Positions 1 to 8,144 of a DNA stretch of 64,000 nucleotides are shown here, in pieces (position 1 is the stretch's first letter; every line of letters begins with the position of its first letter). Made by a program: the position numbers and the translations under genes. The notes beneath the pieces were generated by a model. That model had not been told where the DNA came from and made no database searches. It saw nothing but the letters and a program-made list of their open reading frames with translations. The stretch is from Clostridiales bacterium (GTDB taxonomy: Bacteria; Bacillota; Clostridia; Christensenellales; Aristaeellaceae): the NCBI GenBank assembly GCA_015056145.1, contig SVGY01000007.1:49249-113248 (forward strand), in the 5' to 3' direction.

Positions 1-681
1 GTCCGTCTTCGCCTTGAGCAGATCAGCCTCCATATCCTCCGCATAGTGGAGGATGATGCGGTTCATTTTGCCCCGGTATTTTTTGTCGGGGGACATCTTG
101 CCGCCGCTGACCACGATTCTGGGGTGCAGCTTCAGGGCACCGCCAAGGAGTGCCGCCATGCCGGAGCAGCGGCCGCCACGGTGCAGATAGGTAAGCGTAT
201 CCACAACGAAGCTGGCCCGTACCAGGGGCTTCAGCTCTTCGATACGGGAAGTGACCTCAGCGGCGGTTTTGCCTTCCTGGGCCATGACTGCTGCTTCGAT
301 AACCTGCAGACCAACGCCGGTGGAAAGATTGGCGGAATCGATGATGGTGATGCGATCCTCTGCCTTGAGGGACTTTGCAGCCAGACGCATGGAGTTGATG
401 GAACTGGACATGCTTTCGGAAATGGCAAAGCAGATCACTTCGTCGCCGTTGTCGATGTAGGTTTTGAAGAAGGACGCAGCCTGTTCCACAGAGCAGGCGG
501 AGGTCTTGGGGGTGGTGTTGTGCTCATCGGACCAGGCATAGATTTCGTCAGGGCCGATATCCTTTCCATCCTGGAAGGATTCTTCGCCAAGAACGATGTT
601 CAGGGGCAAAATGCCGATATCGTAGCGATCCAGAAGTTCCCTGGAAAGGTCACAGGTGCTGTCAGACACGATTTTAAGCAT
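1..681 (-). CDS. DegV family protein (partial, runs off left edge)
   Basis: 227 codons are present and the C-terminus is cut by the window edge; complete DegV proteins are about 280 residues. The N-terminus carries the family's SDSTCDLS motif at residues 6-13, followed by a Ser/Thr-rich lipid-binding fold including TTPKTSA near residue 50 and a conserved HRGGRCSG motif near residue 165. The family binds a fatty acid and many members supply the fatty-acid kinase FakA (established knowledge). The start is fixed by AAAGGAG just upstream. A TATACT -10 candidate lies at 732-737 on the minus strand, without a convincing -35. Its partner and downstream neighbours are outside the window. Confidence 0.9.
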   Translation of the reverse strand, partial: MLKIVSDSTCDLSRELLDRYDIGILPLNIVLGEESFQDGKDIGPDEIYAWSDEHNTTPKTSACSVEQAASFFKTYIDNGDEVICFAISESMSSSINSMRLAAKSLKAEDRITIIDSANLSTGVGLQVIEAAVMAQEGKTAAEVTSRIEELKPLVRASFVVDTLTYLHRGGRCSGMAALLGGALKLHPRIVVSGGKMSPDKKYRGKMNRIILHYAEDMEADLLKAKTD

Positions 682-885
682 AACGGTTCTCCTTTGCAGA
701 TGGTCGCTGTAGGCAGGGATACACAGGAAACAGTATACCGGATAAAGATAAACCGAAAAGAAACAGGATAATGAATGAAGAGAGAAACTCTTCCCGCAGC
801 ATCCCAACCATACTATTATGATGCAAATCGACAAGAAAATCAAGTGTCAGAAATAATTTGACAGCCCATTTCCTGCAAAGGAAAA

Positions 886-922
886 GCACCCTGGCAAATG
901 GAATTGGCATTTTTCAGGGTGC
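886..922 (-). terminator. Terminator of the ECF sigma gene
   Basis: GCACCCTG (886-893) pairs with CAGGGTGC (915-922), with further pairing of GCAAATG/CATTT inside. It overlaps the stop codon of the sigma gene and precedes a weak T-containing tract on the minus strand. Confidence 0.55.
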
Positions 923-1438
923 AGAGTAGAGATTTTTCAGTTGGGCTTTGCCGTAGGCAATGCGGTGCCGCACGGAGCGGGTGCTGATTTTCAGTATCCG
1001 GGCGATTTGTCCGGTGCTGTATCCGTACACATAGGCCAGAAGCAGGGGCTTACGGTATCTTTCTTCGATGGAAGCAAGGAGGTTTTCCAGCAGCCAGCGG
1101 TTCATGCTCAGCTCGCTGACATCCAGCGGCTGTACAGGGACAGGCGGAGGCAGCTCTTTCAGGATGGCCCTCTGATTGCTGCGCTGACGCAAGAAGTACA
1201 GGCATTCGTTGAGAAGAATCCGGTTGAACCAGGAAGTGCAGGCGTATGGCGTGCGCAGGCGTTCAATTTGGTTCCAGGCCTTCAGACAGGCAGTCTGCAT
1301 TATATCCTGCGCATCGGAAAGGCTGCCAAGAAGGTTGCGGGCACGAAGGAGATAAAAGTCGTAATGCTCTGCAAACAACTTGTGGAGCATGTCCAGGCTC
1401 TCCGGGTTGGCCTGTGGGCGGGGATGAACCTTCTGCAT
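914..1438 (-). CDS. ECF-like RNA polymerase sigma factor
   Basis: 174 residues, the usual size of an extracytoplasmic-function sigma factor. Region 2 covers about residues 15-85, with an acidic/aromatic 2.2-2.3 stretch (SDAQDIMQTACLKAW). Region 4 covers about 115-170 with a helix-turn-helix (YSTGQIARILKISTRSVRHR). The protein would direct RNA polymerase to a small regulon. No anti-sigma gene is adjacent: upstream is the oppositely oriented-in-function cyclophilin unit on the same strand, downstream DegV. The ATG follows AAGGAGG with 6 bases of spacing. The target genes cannot be inferred from the sequence. Confidence 0.85.
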   Translation of the reverse strand: MQKVHPRPQANPESLDMLHKLFAEHYDFYLLRARNLLGSLSDAQDIMQTACLKAWNQIERLRTPYACTSWFNRILLNECLYFLRQRSNQRAILKELPPPVPVQPLDVSELSMNRWLLENLLASIEERYRKPLLLAYVYGYSTGQIARILKISTRSVRHRIAYGKAQLKNLYSAP

Positions 1439-1544
1439 AAAAAGCCTCCTTCCTCATTACATGACATTCTTCGACATAAATGAGTACAAGAAGCAGGAAA
1501 ACATTACAATCTATCTGGGGCAATTTCTTAAAATATCCAAAAAA

Positions 1545-1571
1545 GCCTGCAGAAGCAATACTTCTGCAGGC
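1545..1571 (-). terminator. Rho-independent terminator after the cyclophilin gene
   Basis: Perfect 11-bp stem GCCTGCAGAAG / CTTCTGCAGGC with a 5-base loop, followed on the minus strand by a run of six T (1539-1544). It separates the cyclophilin gene from the sigma factor gene. Confidence 0.9.
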
Positions 1572-1588
1572 GTGAAACAGCAGGTTTT

Positions 1589-2173
1589 CTATTCGGGCTT
1601 TTCGATACGGGTGATTTGCAGGATCACCGGCTGAGTTCCCGGAAGCACGGTGCCGTTCCGGTCGATGACGATGGTGTTTGCGCAGATGGCATCCACCACT
1701 TCAATGCCGGAAACAACCTTGCCGAAGGCGGCATACTGGCCGTCCAGATGAGGCGCATCCTGATGCATGATGAAGAACTGAGAACTGGCGCTGTCAGGAT
1801 TGGCGGAGCGAGCCATGGACAGCACACCCCGAACATGGGCAATATCGTTCTTAACGCCGTTGGCAGCAAACTCGCCCTTGATGGTTTCTTCGGAACCACC
1901 CATGCCGTTGCCCAGCGGGTCGCCTCCCTGAATCATGAAACCGCTGATGATGCGATGGAAGGTGAGATTGTTGTAAAAACCGGAATCCACCAGCTTGAGA
2001 AAGTTTTCCACGGTGATGGGAGCTACGTCAGGGTAAAGCTCCGCCACGATGGAGCCATAATCCTGGATATCGATCTGGATATAGACGGGTTCAGCCTTGC
2101 TGCAGGCGGTGGTGAAGGTCAGCATGGAAACCAGCAGCAGGACAGTTAACAGACGACGGGAAAGGTTTTTCAT
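1589..2173 (-). CDS. Secreted cyclophilin-type peptidyl-prolyl isomerase
   Basis: 194 residues. An N-terminal hydrophobic signal (residues 5-24) ends in TTAC, a plausible though non-ideal lipobox with Cys24, so this is probably a membrane-anchored lipoprotein. The rest is a compact bacterial cyclophilin: FHRIISGFMIQGGDP carries the catalytic Arg, followed by the conserved SQFFI and LDGQYAAFG motifs. It would catalyse cis/trans isomerisation of prolyl bonds in exported proteins. The start is supported by CCGGAGG upstream. It is followed by its own terminator. Confidence 0.92.
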   Translation of the reverse strand: MKNLSRRLLTVLLLVSMLTFTTACSKAEPVYIQIDIQDYGSIVAELYPDVAPITVENFLKLVDSGFYNNLTFHRIISGFMIQGGDPLGNGMGGSEETIKGEFAANGVKNDIAHVRGVLSMARSANPDSASSQFFIMHQDAPHLDGQYAAFGKVVSGIEVVDAICANTIVIDRNGTVLPGTQPVILQITRIEKPE

Positions 2174-2200
2174 GAAAATACCTCCGGTTTGTGGATTGTC

Positions 2201-3004
2201 TTACTCGGCGGGGGCGGGAGTGGGGGTGGTGAGGTCGGCAGCCTCATCGCCGGGAATCCAGGGCATGAGGAAGCAATTGACATAGAAATTGCACTTTTTG
2301 CCGCCTACCTTGGCCGTGGGGATAACGTAGTTGAAGCAGTCGCTTTCTTCCCGGTTGCGGTCGGCTTCGGGAATCTCGAAAAGGTTCTCTTCGGGATTTT
2401 CCGCAAGGCTGTCGTAATCGTGAACGTACATCTTCACCCGGTCGGACATGTTGCCCTCAATGGTGGTGATGCGGTAGCGGCCGTTGCCCAGTTCCTGAAC
2501 ATCGTACACCAGACCCACATGAATGGTGAGATTGTAGGAGCAGCCGTACACCAGCAGATAGCCGGGCTGGGGAATTTTGGTGGAACGGTTCATGATCTGG
2601 TAGCCACGCAGCAGCTTGCCAACGCTGGCTTCCTTAACATGCATGATTCCCTGGGCAGGATACATGCGGTCTTCGCTTTCTTTGGCCTTATCCTTGAAAA
2701 ACTCCAGCTCCTCCATGGGCACGCCGCATTCCAGCATACACCAGGTAATGAAGCCGCCGCACCAGCCAAAGCCAACGCCCTTGCCACGCCATTCGGTATA
2801 TTTGTTTACTTCTTTCAGGGTAGCGCCGTCCAGCTCTTCCCACTGGGCATAGGCCAGGTTGAGCACATTCTGAATCATTTCAGGGGGCTGAACGGGCTGG
2901 GCGGAAATATCCACCGGGGGAGGGGTGGGGGTAGCATCGGCGGCAAAGGCCGTGGGGATAACAAGGCAAAGCATCAATGCGATGGAAAGAATCCGTTTCA
3001 GCAT
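2201..3004 (-). CDS. Secreted CHAP-like / cysteine-peptidase-like protein
   Basis: 267 residues with a signal peptide (residues 1-21, ending AFA). After a Pro/Thr linker comes an alpha/beta domain with Trp-Cys-Gly-Gly-Phe and a second Cys (about residue 80-90), then a His in IHVGLVYDV and an Asn in EGN. This Cys...His...Asn order is that of CHAP/NlpC-type amidases acting on cell-wall peptides. The C-terminus ends in a TPTPAPAE tail. I chose the ATG at 3004 because AAAGGAG lies 8 bases upstream; an in-frame extension to 3142 lacks a ribosome binding site. The exact family is uncertain, and the enzymatic role is inference from residue order. Confidence 0.65.
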   Translation of the reverse strand: MLKRILSIALMLCLVIPTAFAADATPTPPPVDISAQPVQPPEMIQNVLNLAYAQWEELDGATLKEVNKYTEWRGKGVGFGWCGGFITWCMLECGVPMEELEFFKDKAKESEDRMYPAQGIMHVKEASVGKLLRGYQIMNRSTKIPQPGYLLVYGCSYNLTIHVGLVYDVQELGNGRYRITTIEGNMSDRVKMYVHDYDSLAENPEENLFEIPEADRNREESDCFNYVIPTAKVGGKKCNFYVNCFLMPWIPGDEAADLTTPTPAPAE

Positions 3005-3128
3005 GGGGATTACTCCTTTCGTAGGGTGAAATACACTTTGTTTATCATAACACTTTCCGATGAAAATGGAAAGTTCCCTGCAAAGATTTGTTAAAGCTGT
3101 AAATAGAACCGGCACGGAAAAAAGGATC

Positions 3129-3160
3129 CGCCCGGGCTGCATGCTTGCAGTTTCCGGGCG
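3129..3160 (-). terminator. Terminator of the 43-residue peptide gene
   Basis: CGCCCGG (3129-3135) pairs with CCGGGCG (3154-3160). A nested CTGCA/TGCAG stem lies inside, and six T follow on the minus strand. Confidence 0.8.
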
Positions 3161-3169
3161 GAGCGAGGG

Positions 3170-3301
3170 TTACTTGCTGCTGCATCCATCGGGCTGGCAG
3201 TTCTGGCCGTTGTTTGTAACGGAGCCATTCTGCCGGCTGTTTTTAGCGTTGCTGTCCGTGGTCTGCTTGTTCTGGGTCTGCCTGTTGGTCTTATCCACCA
3301 T
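3170..3301 (-). CDS. Small Asn/Gln-rich hydrophilic peptide (43 aa)
   Basis: A 43-codon gene with a strong ribosome binding site (GGGGAGGTGATCGC before ATG) and a dedicated terminator directly after the stop. The peptide begins MVDKTNRQTQNK and is composed mainly of Asn, Gln, Ser, Thr and Lys, with two Cys near the C-terminus (NCQPDGCSSK). It has no hydrophobic segment, so it should be soluble and intrinsically disordered. I do not recognise a family. Composition resembles small spore-associated or matrix proteins of Clostridia, but that is only a resemblance. It shares the minus strand with the secreted protein gene but is probably transcribed on its own. Confidence 0.7.
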   Translation of the reverse strand: MVDKTNRQTQNKQTTDSNAKNSRQNGSVTNNGQNCQPDGCSSK

Positions 3302-3371
3302 GCGATCACCTCCCCGCAGAAGGATATTCTTCCCGGCGGCAGGGAAAGAATGCTGGAAACGTCATCCTGCA

Positions 3372-3400
3372 TTGCAAATGGCCGCCGGGAGGGATATAAT
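3372..3400 (+). promoter_or_regulatory. SigA-type promoter of the MBL hydrolase gene
   Basis: TTGCAA, 17-base spacer, TATAAT, about 50 bases upstream of the ATG at 3454. Confidence 0.7.
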
Positions 3401-3453
3401 GTTGGAAGCGGCGAAGAAATGCGTACGCAACCAAATGGAAATGAGGCACGACC

Positions 3454-4287
3454 ATGAATGTAAAAATCGTTACTCTGGTGGAAAATACGGCCTTCAACCC
3501 GGAACTGAGCCCCAAGCACGGCCTCAGCTTTTATGTGGAAACGCCCCGGCATAAGCTGCTTTTTGATGTGGGGCCCAACGAATTTTTCTACGAAAATGCA
3601 AAAAAACTGGGCATCGATCTTTCTGAGGTGGATACGGTGATCCTCTCCCATGGCCATTATGACCACGGCGGCGGATTGGAAACCTTCTTTGCCGTCAACG
3701 ACCATGCAAAGGTGTATATCCGCAAGTCCGCCTTTGTACCGCATTACAGCCAATCGACCGATTTTCAGAGGTATATTGGTCTTGAAAAAGATATGATGGA
3801 GAACGGGCGCTTCCTTTTTACGGAGGACGTGACGGAAATCGACGAAGAGCTTTTCCTGTTTTCCGCAGTGGAACCGTCGGAGGTGCCCTCCCAGTCCAAC
3901 AGCGCCCTTAAGATGGAAAAGGATGGTCAGATTGTACAGGACGATTTTGCCCACGAGCAGAATCTGATCCTGACAGCGGGCAAGGAAAAGATACTGATGG
4001 CTGGCTGCTCTCATGCCGGCATCGGGCGGATTCAGTCAAAGGCAGCGGGTTTCATTGGCAGGGCCCCGGACCGGGTCATCGGCGGGTTCCATCTTTACAA
4101 CCCCTCTGCGATGAAATACGAAAGCGATCAGGTGATCGACGAAACGGTGCAGGAGCTCCTGCCCACCAGCAGCCGTTATTACACCTGCCACTGCACGGGC
4201 CAGAAGGCCTTTGACCGCATGAAGGAACAATTGGGCGACCGGCTCCAATACATGGGTACCGGTTCTGTGCTTTTGATCGGAGAATAA
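3454..4287 (+). CDS. MBL-fold metallo-hydrolase
   Basis: 277 residues. SHGHYDHGGG at about residues 65-74 is the metal-binding HxHxDH motif of the metallo-beta-lactamase fold, with later ligands in AGCSHAGI and a C-terminal TCHCTGQKAF. This arrangement is typical of the subgroup resembling the archaeal dihydropterin-ribofuranosyl-aminobenzene phosphate synthase, present in many Clostridia without a proven substrate. It is cytoplasmic with no signal peptide. It has its own promoter and shares a bidirectional terminator with the convergent acetyltransferase. The specific reaction is not assignable. Confidence 0.88.
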   Translation: MNVKIVTLVENTAFNPELSPKHGLSFYVETPRHKLLFDVGPNEFFYENAKKLGIDLSEVDTVILSHGHYDHGGGLETFFAVNDHAKVYIRKSAFVPHYSQSTDFQRYIGLEKDMMENGRFLFTEDVTEIDEELFLFSAVEPSEVPSQSNSALKMEKDGQIVQDDFAHEQNLILTAGKEKILMAGCSHAGIGRIQSKAAGFIGRAPDRVIGGFHLYNPSAMKYESDQVIDETVQELLPTSSRYYTCHCTGQKAFDRMKEQLGDRLQYMGTGSVLLIGE

Positions 4288-4299
4288 ATGTGCATAAAA

Positions 4300-4331
4300 A
4301 ACCGGAGAATGAGTTGGCTCATTCTCCGGTT
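4300..4331. terminator. Bidirectional terminator
   Basis: AACCGGAGAATGAG and CTCATTCTCCGGTT form a perfect 14-bp stem with a 4-base loop, flanked by A5 on the left and T on the right. It serves both the MBL gene (+) and the GNAT gene (-), whose stop codon lies within it. Confidence 0.93.
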
Positions 4332-4783
4332 TTTCTTGTATCCAGCAGCATGTTCCTGGTAAGGCTCACAAAGCCGCTTTTTTCATACAGGGGCCTGCCC
4401 ATATCCGAAGCGCTGAGCATGATTACTCCATAGCCACGTTCTCCGGCCTTCCGGATAAGCCGGTTCAGCATTTCCCGGGCCACACCCTGCCGCCGGTGGG
4501 ATGGTTCCACATACATACTGGTAATGTAAGCGTTTTTCCCTTCCGGGTTGAAGGTGGAAGGTACGGAATCGTAATAGAAGATGACTCCTGTGCCGATGCA
4601 TACGCCCCGGAACTCCGCAAGGATCGCATCGCATTGCCCTGCGGAAAGGGCACGTTCAAAGTAAGAATGGCAGTTTTCTTTGATGACGGCATAGTTTTCT
4701 TCTGTTCCGCTGAGGTTCATAAACCGAAGTCGCATGGAAACCAACAGGTTGACATCTTCGGCGGCGGCAAAGCGATACTCCAT
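4319..4783 (-). CDS. GNAT family N-acetyltransferase
   Basis: 154 residues with the full GNAT core: YITSMYVEPSHRRQGVA holds the acetyl-CoA pyrophosphate-binding loop (RRQGVA, about residue 97-102), followed by the LYEKSGF motif near the C-terminus. The acceptor substrate cannot be inferred. GGAGGGCTC-type pairing just upstream supports the start. It is monocistronic and convergent with the MBL gene. Confidence 0.9.
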   Translation of the reverse strand: MEYRFAAAEDVNLLVSMRLRFMNLSGTEENYAVIKENCHSYFERALSAGQCDAILAEFRGVCIGTGVIFYYDSVPSTFNPEGKNAYITSMYVEPSHRRQGVAREMLNRLIRKAGERGYGVIMLSASDMGRPLYEKSGFVSLTRNMLLDTRKTGE

Positions 4784-4984
4784 GACGAGGGCTCCTTTCG
4801 GGAGGGATTGCTATACTTTTTCGGATTCATTATACCCTAACCCCGGGGGATGCTCAACAGGCGCTACCTTAGCCGGGAACAAAAGAAAGAATATGCACGT
4901 TTTGCATGCCTGATGTGAGCACAAATGATGTAATCTTGCAATGGAATGGCCGAAGAAGCAATTGTTTTTTTGTTGAACATAATG

Positions 4985-5021
4985 TGTAAATATTCAGAAA
5001 ATGTGAATAAACCTATTGACA
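4985..5021 (+). promoter_or_regulatory. Putative ArgR operator region upstream of argC
   Basis: TGTAAATATTCA (4985-4996) resembles an ARG box half-palindrome (TGAATATTCA type). A second motif, TGTGAATAAA (5002-5011), abuts the -35 element. Arginine biosynthesis operons of Bacillota are normally repressed by ArgR/AhrC at such sites. Binding here is inferred from position and partial match. The rest of the 328-base gap before argC (4784-5111) is AT-rich and shows no gene. Confidence 0.4.
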
Positions 5022-5044
5022 GCCTCTTCCGAATATGGTAATTT
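5016..5044 (+). promoter_or_regulatory. Promoter of the argCJBD operon
   Basis: Consensus TTGACA at 5016-5021, a 17-base spacer and a weak -10 (TAATTT, 5039-5044). The ArgR-like sites sit at and just upstream of the -35, a position suited to repression. Confidence 0.6.
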
Positions 5045-5111
5045 GCCAAGGTAACATTCCGATTCTGTTTTCAGAAAGGCGCAGAGAGCGCCGAAAGGGA
5101 GGCTGACAGCC

Positions 5112-6041
5112 ATGGCAAAGGTATTCATCGACGGCAGCGCAGGCACCACGGGCCTTGAGATCCATCAGCGGCTGAAGGAGAGGAGCGATATTCAGCTTCT
5201 TCAGATCTCTGAAGAATTGCGAAAGGATCCCGCCGAGCGCAAGCGACTGATGAACGAAGCAGACGTGGTTTTCCTCTGCCTGCCCGATCAGGCAGCCATC
5301 GAGGCCGCAGCGCTGGTGGATAACCCCGACACCTGCATCATCGATGCATCCACGGCCCACCGCACCAATCCGGAATGGACTTACGGCTTTGCGGAGCTGG
5401 GGCTTGAGGAAGAGATTGCAAAGGCAAAACGCATCGCAAATCCCGGCTGCCACGCCACCGGATTTATCAGCATTGTATATCCGCTGGTGAAAAGCGGGCT
5501 TCTGGACAAGGATGCACTGCTTACCTGTGTCAGCCTTACGGGCTATACCGGCGGCGGCAAGAAGATGATCGCTGATTACGAAGCGGAGGATAAGCCTGCC
5601 CAGCTGTGCAGCCCCGCACTGTATGCCGTGGGCCAGAGCCACAAGCATCTGCCGGAAATGATGAAGGTATGCGGTATAGAGAACGCTCCGGTATTCTGCC
5701 CCGTGGTGGATGATTATGCAAGGGGCATGGCAACGACTGTGATGCTGCACAAAGGCCAGCTCGCAAGGGAAGCATCCCTTCAGGATATCTGGCAGACCCT
5801 TGCGGATTTCTACAAGGGCCGCAAACTGGTTGCCGTTCGGGAAAAGGATGCGCCTGCAGGCAGCATCTATGCCAATACCCGGGCTGGGCTGGATTCCCTC
5901 GAGATCATCGTAAACGGCAACGACGACCGCATCACCATCACCGCACTGTTTGACAACCTGGGCAAGGGCGCATCCGGCGCCGCCATCCAGAACATGAATA
6001 TCGCCCTTGGTGTGGAGGAAACCACCGGGCTGAATGTATAA
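5112..6041 (+). CDS. argC: N-acetyl-gamma-glutamyl-phosphate reductase (short type)
   Basis: 309 residues. It reduces N-acetylglutamyl phosphate to the semialdehyde with NADPH, the third step of arginine synthesis. The Rossmann motif GSAGTTG is at residues 8-14 and the catalytic Cys113 sits in NPGCHATG. The protein is of the shorter class-2 ArgC type (about 310 residues rather than 345). It is the first gene of argC-argJ-argB-argD, preceded by AAGGGAGG and a TTGACA promoter with ArgR-like sites. Confidence 0.96.
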   Translation: MAKVFIDGSAGTTGLEIHQRLKERSDIQLLQISEELRKDPAERKRLMNEADVVFLCLPDQAAIEAAALVDNPDTCIIDASTAHRTNPEWTYGFAELGLEEEIAKAKRIANPGCHATGFISIVYPLVKSGLLDKDALLTCVSLTGYTGGGKKMIADYEAEDKPAQLCSPALYAVGQSHKHLPEMMKVCGIENAPVFCPVVDDYARGMATTVMLHKGQLAREASLQDIWQTLADFYKGRKLVAVREKDAPAGSIYANTRAGLDSLEIIVNGNDDRITITALFDNLGKGASGAAIQNMNIALGVEETTGLNV

Positions 6042-6054
6042 GGGGGAGCCAATA

Positions 6055-7278
6055 ATGAAAATGATCTCTGGCGGCGTTTGTGCCGCACAAGGCTTCAGCG
6101 CCGGCGGCATCCATATGGGCGTCAAGACCCATGCCACCTGGAAGAAAGACGTGGCGCTGATCGTGTCCGACTGCACCTGTTCCGCTGCGGCGGTGTATAC
6201 CAAAAACAAGGTGAAGGCAGCCCATATCTATGTGGACATGGATCACCTGAGCAACGGCACTGCACGGGCTGCTGTTATCAACAGCGGCAACGCCAATGCC
6301 TGCGCCCCTCACGGCGAGGAGAACGCCATCCGCATGTGTGCCGCCGTGGCCAAAGAAGTAGGTTGCGATGTGAAGGACGTTGTGGCTGCTTCCACCGGCG
6401 TTATTGGCCAGACGCTGAATATCGCCGCCATCGAGGCAGGTATGCCGGAATTGTATAAATCCCTTTCTGCGGGGGAAGACGGCTCCGATGCAGCGGCCCA
6501 TGCCATTATGACCACGGATACCGTCATTAAGGAGGCGGCAGTGGAGACCACTGTGGGCGGAAAAACCGTGCGCATGGGCGGCATTGCCAAGGGCAGCGGA
6601 ATGATCCATCCCAATATGGGCACCATGCTCTGCTTCCTGACCACCGACTGCGCCATTTCCCCTGCGATGATCAAGGAAGCCCTGCTGGAGACGGTAAACG
6701 TCAGCTTCAACCGTATCAGTGTGGATGGAGATACCTCCACCAATGATACCTGCTGCGTCATGGCCAACGGTATGGCCGGCAACGCCATCATCACGGAAAA
6801 GAACGCTGACTATGCTGCCCTTGTGCAGGCCCTCCGGGAACTGTGCATCAAGCTGGCGATTGCCATGGCGGCTGACGGCGAGGGCGCTAAGCACCTTATC
6901 ACCTGCACCGTGAATAACGCAGAGACTGAAGCCAAGGCAGAGACCATCTCCAAGGCCGTTATCTGCTCCACCCTTACCAAAGCGGCCATCTTTGGCTGCG
7001 ATGCCAACTGGGGCCGTGTGCTCTGCGCCATGGGCTATTCCGGCGAGGATTTTGATCCCACGAAGGTGTCTGTCTGGTTTGAAAGCAAGGCCGGCAGCAT
7101 TCTGGTGTGCAAGGATGGCGAAGGCCTGGAGTTCGACGAGGATCTCGCCAAGGCCATTCTTACCGAGCATGATGTGGTGATCCGCATCGATCTTGGCGAG
7201 GGCAGCGAAAGCTGTACTTGCTGGGGTTGCGATATTACCTATGACTACATCAAGATCAACGGAGATTACAGAACATGA
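6055..7278 (+). CDS. argJ: Bifunctional glutamate N-acetyltransferase / amino-acid acetyltransferase
   Basis: 407 residues, the normal length. ArgJ recycles the acetyl group from acetylornithine to glutamate and may also make acetylglutamate from acetyl-CoA. The precursor is self-cleaved before a Thr nucleophile; here it is Thr190 in KGSGMIHPNMGTML, with Gly rather than the usual Ala before it. The start at 6055 is chosen because AAGGGGGAG lies just upstream; an in-frame ATG at 6034 overlaps argC and lacks a site. With argJ, the operon can run the cyclic acetyl pathway, consistent with no argE or argA being present. Confidence 0.96.
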   Translation: MKMISGGVCAAQGFSAGGIHMGVKTHATWKKDVALIVSDCTCSAAAVYTKNKVKAAHIYVDMDHLSNGTARAAVINSGNANACAPHGEENAIRMCAAVAKEVGCDVKDVVAASTGVIGQTLNIAAIEAGMPELYKSLSAGEDGSDAAAHAIMTTDTVIKEAAVETTVGGKTVRMGGIAKGSGMIHPNMGTMLCFLTTDCAISPAMIKEALLETVNVSFNRISVDGDTSTNDTCCVMANGMAGNAIITEKNADYAALVQALRELCIKLAIAMAADGEGAKHLITCTVNNAETEAKAETISKAVICSTLTKAAIFGCDANWGRVLCAMGYSGEDFDPTKVSVWFESKAGSILVCKDGEGLEFDEDLAKAILTEHDVVIRIDLGEGSESCTCWGCDITYDYIKINGDYRT

Positions 7279-8144
7279 AAGATCATTTCACCAATGCGCA
7301 GCGGGCCGAGGTATTGACCCAGGCGCTGCCCTATATTCAGAAATATAACGGAAAAGTGGTCGTCATCAAATACGGCGGCAATGCCATGATCGATGAGCAG
7401 CTTAAGCAGCAGGTCATGGAGGATATTGTGCTCCTGTGGCTTATCGGCATCAAGGTGGTTCTGGTGCACGGCGGAGGCCCTGAAATTACTGAACTGATGC
7501 AGAAGCTTGGCAAAAAGAGCGAGTTTGTGGATGGTCTCCGGGTGACCGATAAGGAGACTGTGGATATTGTCCAGATGGTGCTGGCAGGCAAGGTGAACAA
7601 AACCCTCGTGGCCCTTTTGGAAAAGCACGGCGGCAATGCCATGGGTATTTCCGGCATGGACGGCAAGCTGATCCAGGCTACCATGAAGGATCCCAAGCTG
7701 GGCTATGTGGGCAAGATCACCAAGGTGAATATCCAGCCCATTGCAGATCTTCTGGAAAAAGGCTACATCCCCGTGGTTTCCACCCTTGGCTATGACAAGG
7801 AAGGCAACATTTACAACATCAACGGCGATACCGCTGCCGCCTGGATTGCCGGCGCACTGGGCGCAAAGCGCCTGATCATGATGACGGACGTGGCTGGCAT
7901 CCTGCGGGATAAGGAAGATCCGGATTCTTTGATTCCTTCTATTTCTATCCCGGAAGCAGAAAAACTGTTTGAGGAAAAGGTCATTGCCGGCGGAATGATC
8001 CCCAAGGTGCAGTGCTGCATCGAGGCCATCAACGCAGGCGTGCAGAAGGTGATCATCATGGATGGCCGGGTACCTCATTCCATCCTCATGGAGCTGCTTA
8101 CAGACGAGGGCGCAGGCACCATGGTTACGGGAGGCGACAAGTAA
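7275..8144 (+). CDS. argB: Acetylglutamate kinase
   Basis: 289 residues of the amino-acid kinase fold. It phosphorylates N-acetylglutamate, usually the arginine-inhibited step when the pathway is cyclic. KYGGNAM at residues 32-38 holds the phosphate-binding Lys, and HGGGPE at 65-70 is the glycine-rich loop. The start overlaps the argJ stop by four bases (ATGA), indicating translational coupling. The N-terminal extension before the first strand (about 25 residues) is compatible with an arginine-sensitive form, but this is inference. Confidence 0.96.
   Translation: MKDHFTNAQRAEVLTQALPYIQKYNGKVVVIKYGGNAMIDEQLKQQVMEDIVLLWLIGIKVVLVHGGGPEITELMQKLGKKSEFVDGLRVTDKETVDIVQMVLAGKVNKTLVALLEKHGGNAMGISGMDGKLIQATMKDPKLGYVGKITKVNIQPIADLLEKGYIPVVSTLGYDKEGNIYNINGDTAAAWIAGALGAKRLIMMTDVAGILRDKEDPDSLIPSISIPEAEKLFEEKVIAGGMIPKVQCCIEAINAGVQKVIIMDGRVPHSILMELLTDEGAGTMVTGGDK

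Noticed and set aside
4864..5049. A 61-codon minus-strand gene upstream of argC
   Set aside because: No ribosome binding site; it overlaps the argC promoter and ArgR-like sites.
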